In this document: positions 40,156 through 41,498 of the stretch, in pieces
Layout of the letters: every line of letters begins with the position of its first letter
Position numbering within the stretch: position 1 is the stretch's first letter
Assembly (NCBI GenBank): GCA_030615605.1
Contig: JAUWYY010000021.1
Coordinates: forward strand, 1 to 41,498
Origin: a bacterium
Lineage (GTDB): Bacteria; Armatimonadota; Zipacnadia; Zipacnadales; Zipacnadaceae
Length of the DNA: 41,498 bases
Direction: 5' to 3'
The notes under the pieces: model-generated
What the model was told of the DNA's origin: nothing
Database searches by the model: none
Seen by the model: only the letters and a program-made list of their open reading frames with translations
Made by a program: the position numbers and the translations under genes

Positions 40156-40558
40156 GTGCCAAGGATTCAATGTACCAGTACAAACGTAGGGCCGACGATG
40201 TTCTGTGCTGACGTGGAGGGATTGAAGTTGTTCGCGGACGTGCCCGGGGCTTACGGTGGGAATGATGCGGCAATGACTCCCCCCCCAAGCACTGGTGGCA
40301 ACACTAGCGAACTGCGTGGGATTAGTCCTGGCGATGGCCTGCAAGAACAAAGGTATCGCCCACGAGGGCATGTCCGTGGCAGCAACAGCAGCGATAGATC
40401 CGGCGAACCACCGCCTGGGCGACTTTAAAGTGAATGTGTGTATGCCGGGCGAGATCACAGATGAGGTGCGACGGACCGTGGAGGGCGTTCAGGAGATGTG
40501 CGTCGTCGGCAATACAGTGTGTACTGTTAATACCGTTGATGTCTCGCTGGCAGAATAG
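40156..40558 (+). pseudogene. Second OsmC-family gene, frameshifted in a C run
   Basis: GTG 40156 after AAGGAGAGGTG. The first part (VPRIQCTSTNVGPTMFCADVEG...MTPP) parallels the copy at 526. At 40279-40286 there are eight C residues where seven would keep frame; beyond it the rest continues in the next frame: ALVATLANCVGLVLAMACKN through HEMC-like QEMCVVGNTV to the stop at 40558. Both Cys motifs are preserved, and the two copies differ at many, mostly conservative, positions. So the gene was long under selection; the insertion is either recent, a phase-variation tract, or a sequencing error. Confidence 0.88.
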
Positions 40559-40574
40559 GGGAGAGAGGAACGGC

Positions 40575-40730
40575 TTGCGCGGGGGAACCCCTTTCTGAAG
40601 AAAGTGGCTTCCCCCGTCCCCCCTCCCGCCGTCGCCAAGGCTATGGCGGACCAGGCCGCAAAGACTTTTAATAGCGCGCAGACCGGCGCGGTCATAGGGC
40701 CGACCACATCGGTCTGCGCTTGAAGGTAAG
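40575..40730 (-). repeat. Double-hairpin element (family A, full form), copy 3, with inserted palindrome
   Basis: Inverse orientation. Hairpin 2 is 40579-40587 with 40609-40617 and lies 21 bp after the OsmC stop. Hairpin 1 is 40677-40718 (GACCG/CGGTC outer arms kept, a few inner mismatches or wobbles). Between them, 40625-40655 is an extra 31-bp CCGCC palindrome absent from copies 1 and 2. Homology to copy 1 continues to about 40815. Confidence 0.92.
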
Positions 40731-40825
40731 GGGGGAGGGTGTTTGAGAGGCCCGTAGACAAGCCTGCTGGGGGGCAGCTCCGCCAAGGGACAACAACAGC
40801 GCAACGACAGCAGTACAGCAACTGG

Positions 40826-40880
40826 ACGGCGGAGGGCAGGAGCGACAGAAAGTCGCGCCTGCAATGATAGGGGATTTAGT
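40826..40880. repeat. Hairpin repeat family B, copy 4
   Basis: 40836-40846 pairs with 40852-40862 (ten of eleven). The flanks GGAGGGCAGG and CTGCAATGAT match the other copies, and the sequence continues TTAGTGGCAACTACGG as it does after copy 1. It leads directly into the promoter repeat at 40912. Confidence 0.75.
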
Positions 40881-40911
40881 GGCAACTACGGAGAGGATAG
40901 GGGAGAGGGCC

Positions 40912-40958
40912 GGCGATTGACAGCAACCGGCGCTCAGGCGTAGACTGGGGGCGAGGAG
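40912..40958 (+). promoter_or_regulatory. Promoter-bearing dispersed repeat, copy 4
   Basis: TTGACA 40917-40922, 18 bp, TAGACT 40941-40946, then GAGGAGGTG, which is the Shine-Dalgarno of the lipoprotein gene at 40971. Nearly identical to copy 2. Confidence 0.65.
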
Positions 40959-40970
40959 GTGTGTAGAAAG

Positions 40971-41240
40971 ATGATTTATAGGCAGCATTATGTAGTGCTT
41001 GCTATGCTGGTATTATTGTCCGTGGCGACCCTTCTTCTGCTAGCAGGGTGCCCTGCCCCTGAGGTCAAGGAAGACTCCCCCGTGCCGCCCAGTACTACAG
41101 TCTATATCACTAGCATCGGCAGGAAGAAATATCACCAGGCCGACTGCCCGGCGCTGCGAAAAGGTAATATCCCAATTACTATCCAGGATGCCAAAAGCTT
41201 GGGCTACACGCCTTGTAAGATCTGCAAAGCACCAGACTAA
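40971..41240 (+). CDS. Small lipoprotein with Ada-like metal-binding Cys motif
   Basis: 89 aa; ATG 40971 with GAGGAGGTG nine bases before. Signal peptide LAMLVLLSVATLLLLAGC gives a lipid-anchored product. The mature part carries YITSIGRKKYHQADCPALRK and GYTPCKICKAP, the Y-H-x-x-x-C...GY-x-PC-x-x-C pattern of the Ada N-terminal zinc-binding-like domain, also found as a tail on some nucleases. Three Cys and one His could hold a metal. Function outside the cytoplasm is unknown. Confidence 0.75.
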   Translation: MIYRQHYVVLAMLVLLSVATLLLLAGCPAPEVKEDSPVPPSTTVYITSIGRKKYHQADCPALRKGNIPITIQDAKSLGYTPCKICKAPD

Positions 41241-41261
41241 TTGAGCAGTGGCATGAACGGC

Positions 41262-41498
41262 AGCATAGAGACAGAATAAGAACAGGTCCAGAAACAGGAC
41301 AAGAACAGGTCCAGAAACAGGATAAGAACAGGTCCAGAAACAGGATAAGAACAGGTCCAGAAACAGGATAAGAACAGGTCCAGAAACAGGATAGGGACAG
41401 GTTCAGAAACAGGATAGGGACAGGTTCAGAAACAGGATAGGGACAGGTTCAGAAACAGGATAGGGACAGGTTCAGAAACAGGATAGGGACAGGTTCAG
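41262..41498. repeat. 23-bp tandem repeat array, right edge
   Basis: Nine full units from 41286 plus a partial at the edge. The first four are the GTCCAG...AAGAACAG type, the unit at 41378 is hybrid, and units from 41401 on are the GTTCAG...GGGACAG type found at the left edge. The window stops inside the array. Confidence 0.97.

Noticed and set aside
41262..41498. CRISPR interpretation of the 23-bp repeats
   Set aside because: Units follow each other directly without unique spacers, so this is a minisatellite.

Overview
The window looks like part of an uncultured, moderately GC-rich, flagellated, diderm-type bacterium. Reasons: a Wza-like SLBB export protein, lipoproteins, sigma-54, FlgM/FlgN-like genes and two good sigma-28 promoters. 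I cannot fix the phylum from sequence alone. The dispersed palindromic repeats and small cohesin/dockerin lipoproteins recall genomes such as Armatimonadota or Planctomycetes relatives, but that is an impression, not evidence. The window begins and ends inside the same 23-bp tandem repeat, so both ends may be repeat-limited contig ends.

Layout. 1-4.0 kb: 23-bp tandem repeats, an OsmC-family gene, a DUF3800 gene, a HEAT-repeat lipoprotein and a tiny membrane protein. 4.0-7.1 kb (minus strand): a divergent ATP-type PEP carboxykinase and a PfkB sugar kinase. 7.2-20.6 kb: a cell-surface polysaccharide locus with an alkaline-phosphatase-superfamily enzyme, Wzz-like copolymerase, Wzy-like polymerase, GHMP sugar kinase (broken by an in-frame TAG), GT4 glycosyltransferase, FucI/AraA-type isomerase, SLBB exporter and undecaprenyl-phosphate sugar transferase; a dGTPase-like gene lies inside it on the opposite strand. 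20.9-25.5 kb: a motility regulation block with rpoN, flgM, a flgN-like gene and an NtrC-type activator. 25.8-28.3 kb: DegT aminotransferase and threonine aldolase. 28.4-30.6 kb: an ankyrin gene between two look-alike terminators, then a cohesin-like and a dockerin-like lipoprotein side by side. 31.0-39.6 kb: plasmid-type functions (RPA-family replication initiator, ParA, a small partner protein, a cluster of TACCGTATT repeats) interleaved with an aldo-keto reductase, two exported proteins, a DUF262/DUF1524 restriction-type gene and a methyltransferase stub. 40.0-41.5 kb: a second, frameshifted OsmC copy, a lipoprotein with an Ada-like Cys motif, and the tandem repeat again.

The most unusual content is intergenic. 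At least six families of short palindromic or structured repeats are scattered through the window, mainly in 0-4 kb and 29-41.5 kb. (1) A hairpin element, in three places extended to a double hairpin, whose arms differ between copies but stay complementary; in five of seven copies the same end of the element faces a nearby stop codon. (2) A CCTGTCCGCC...GGCGG palindrome that has inserted at the same internal site in two copies of (1). (3) A ~45-bp repeat that in all five copies preserves TTGACA-N18-TAGACT and lies upstream of, and points at, a gene, with a Shine-Dalgarno at its end in two copies: in effect a portable promoter. (4) A second hairpin family with compensatory arms. (5) The 23-bp tandem repeat. 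(6) A long GGCTTCCAGCC hairpin. Together they look like an active, nested, non-coding repeat ecology that supplies promoters and gene-end structures.
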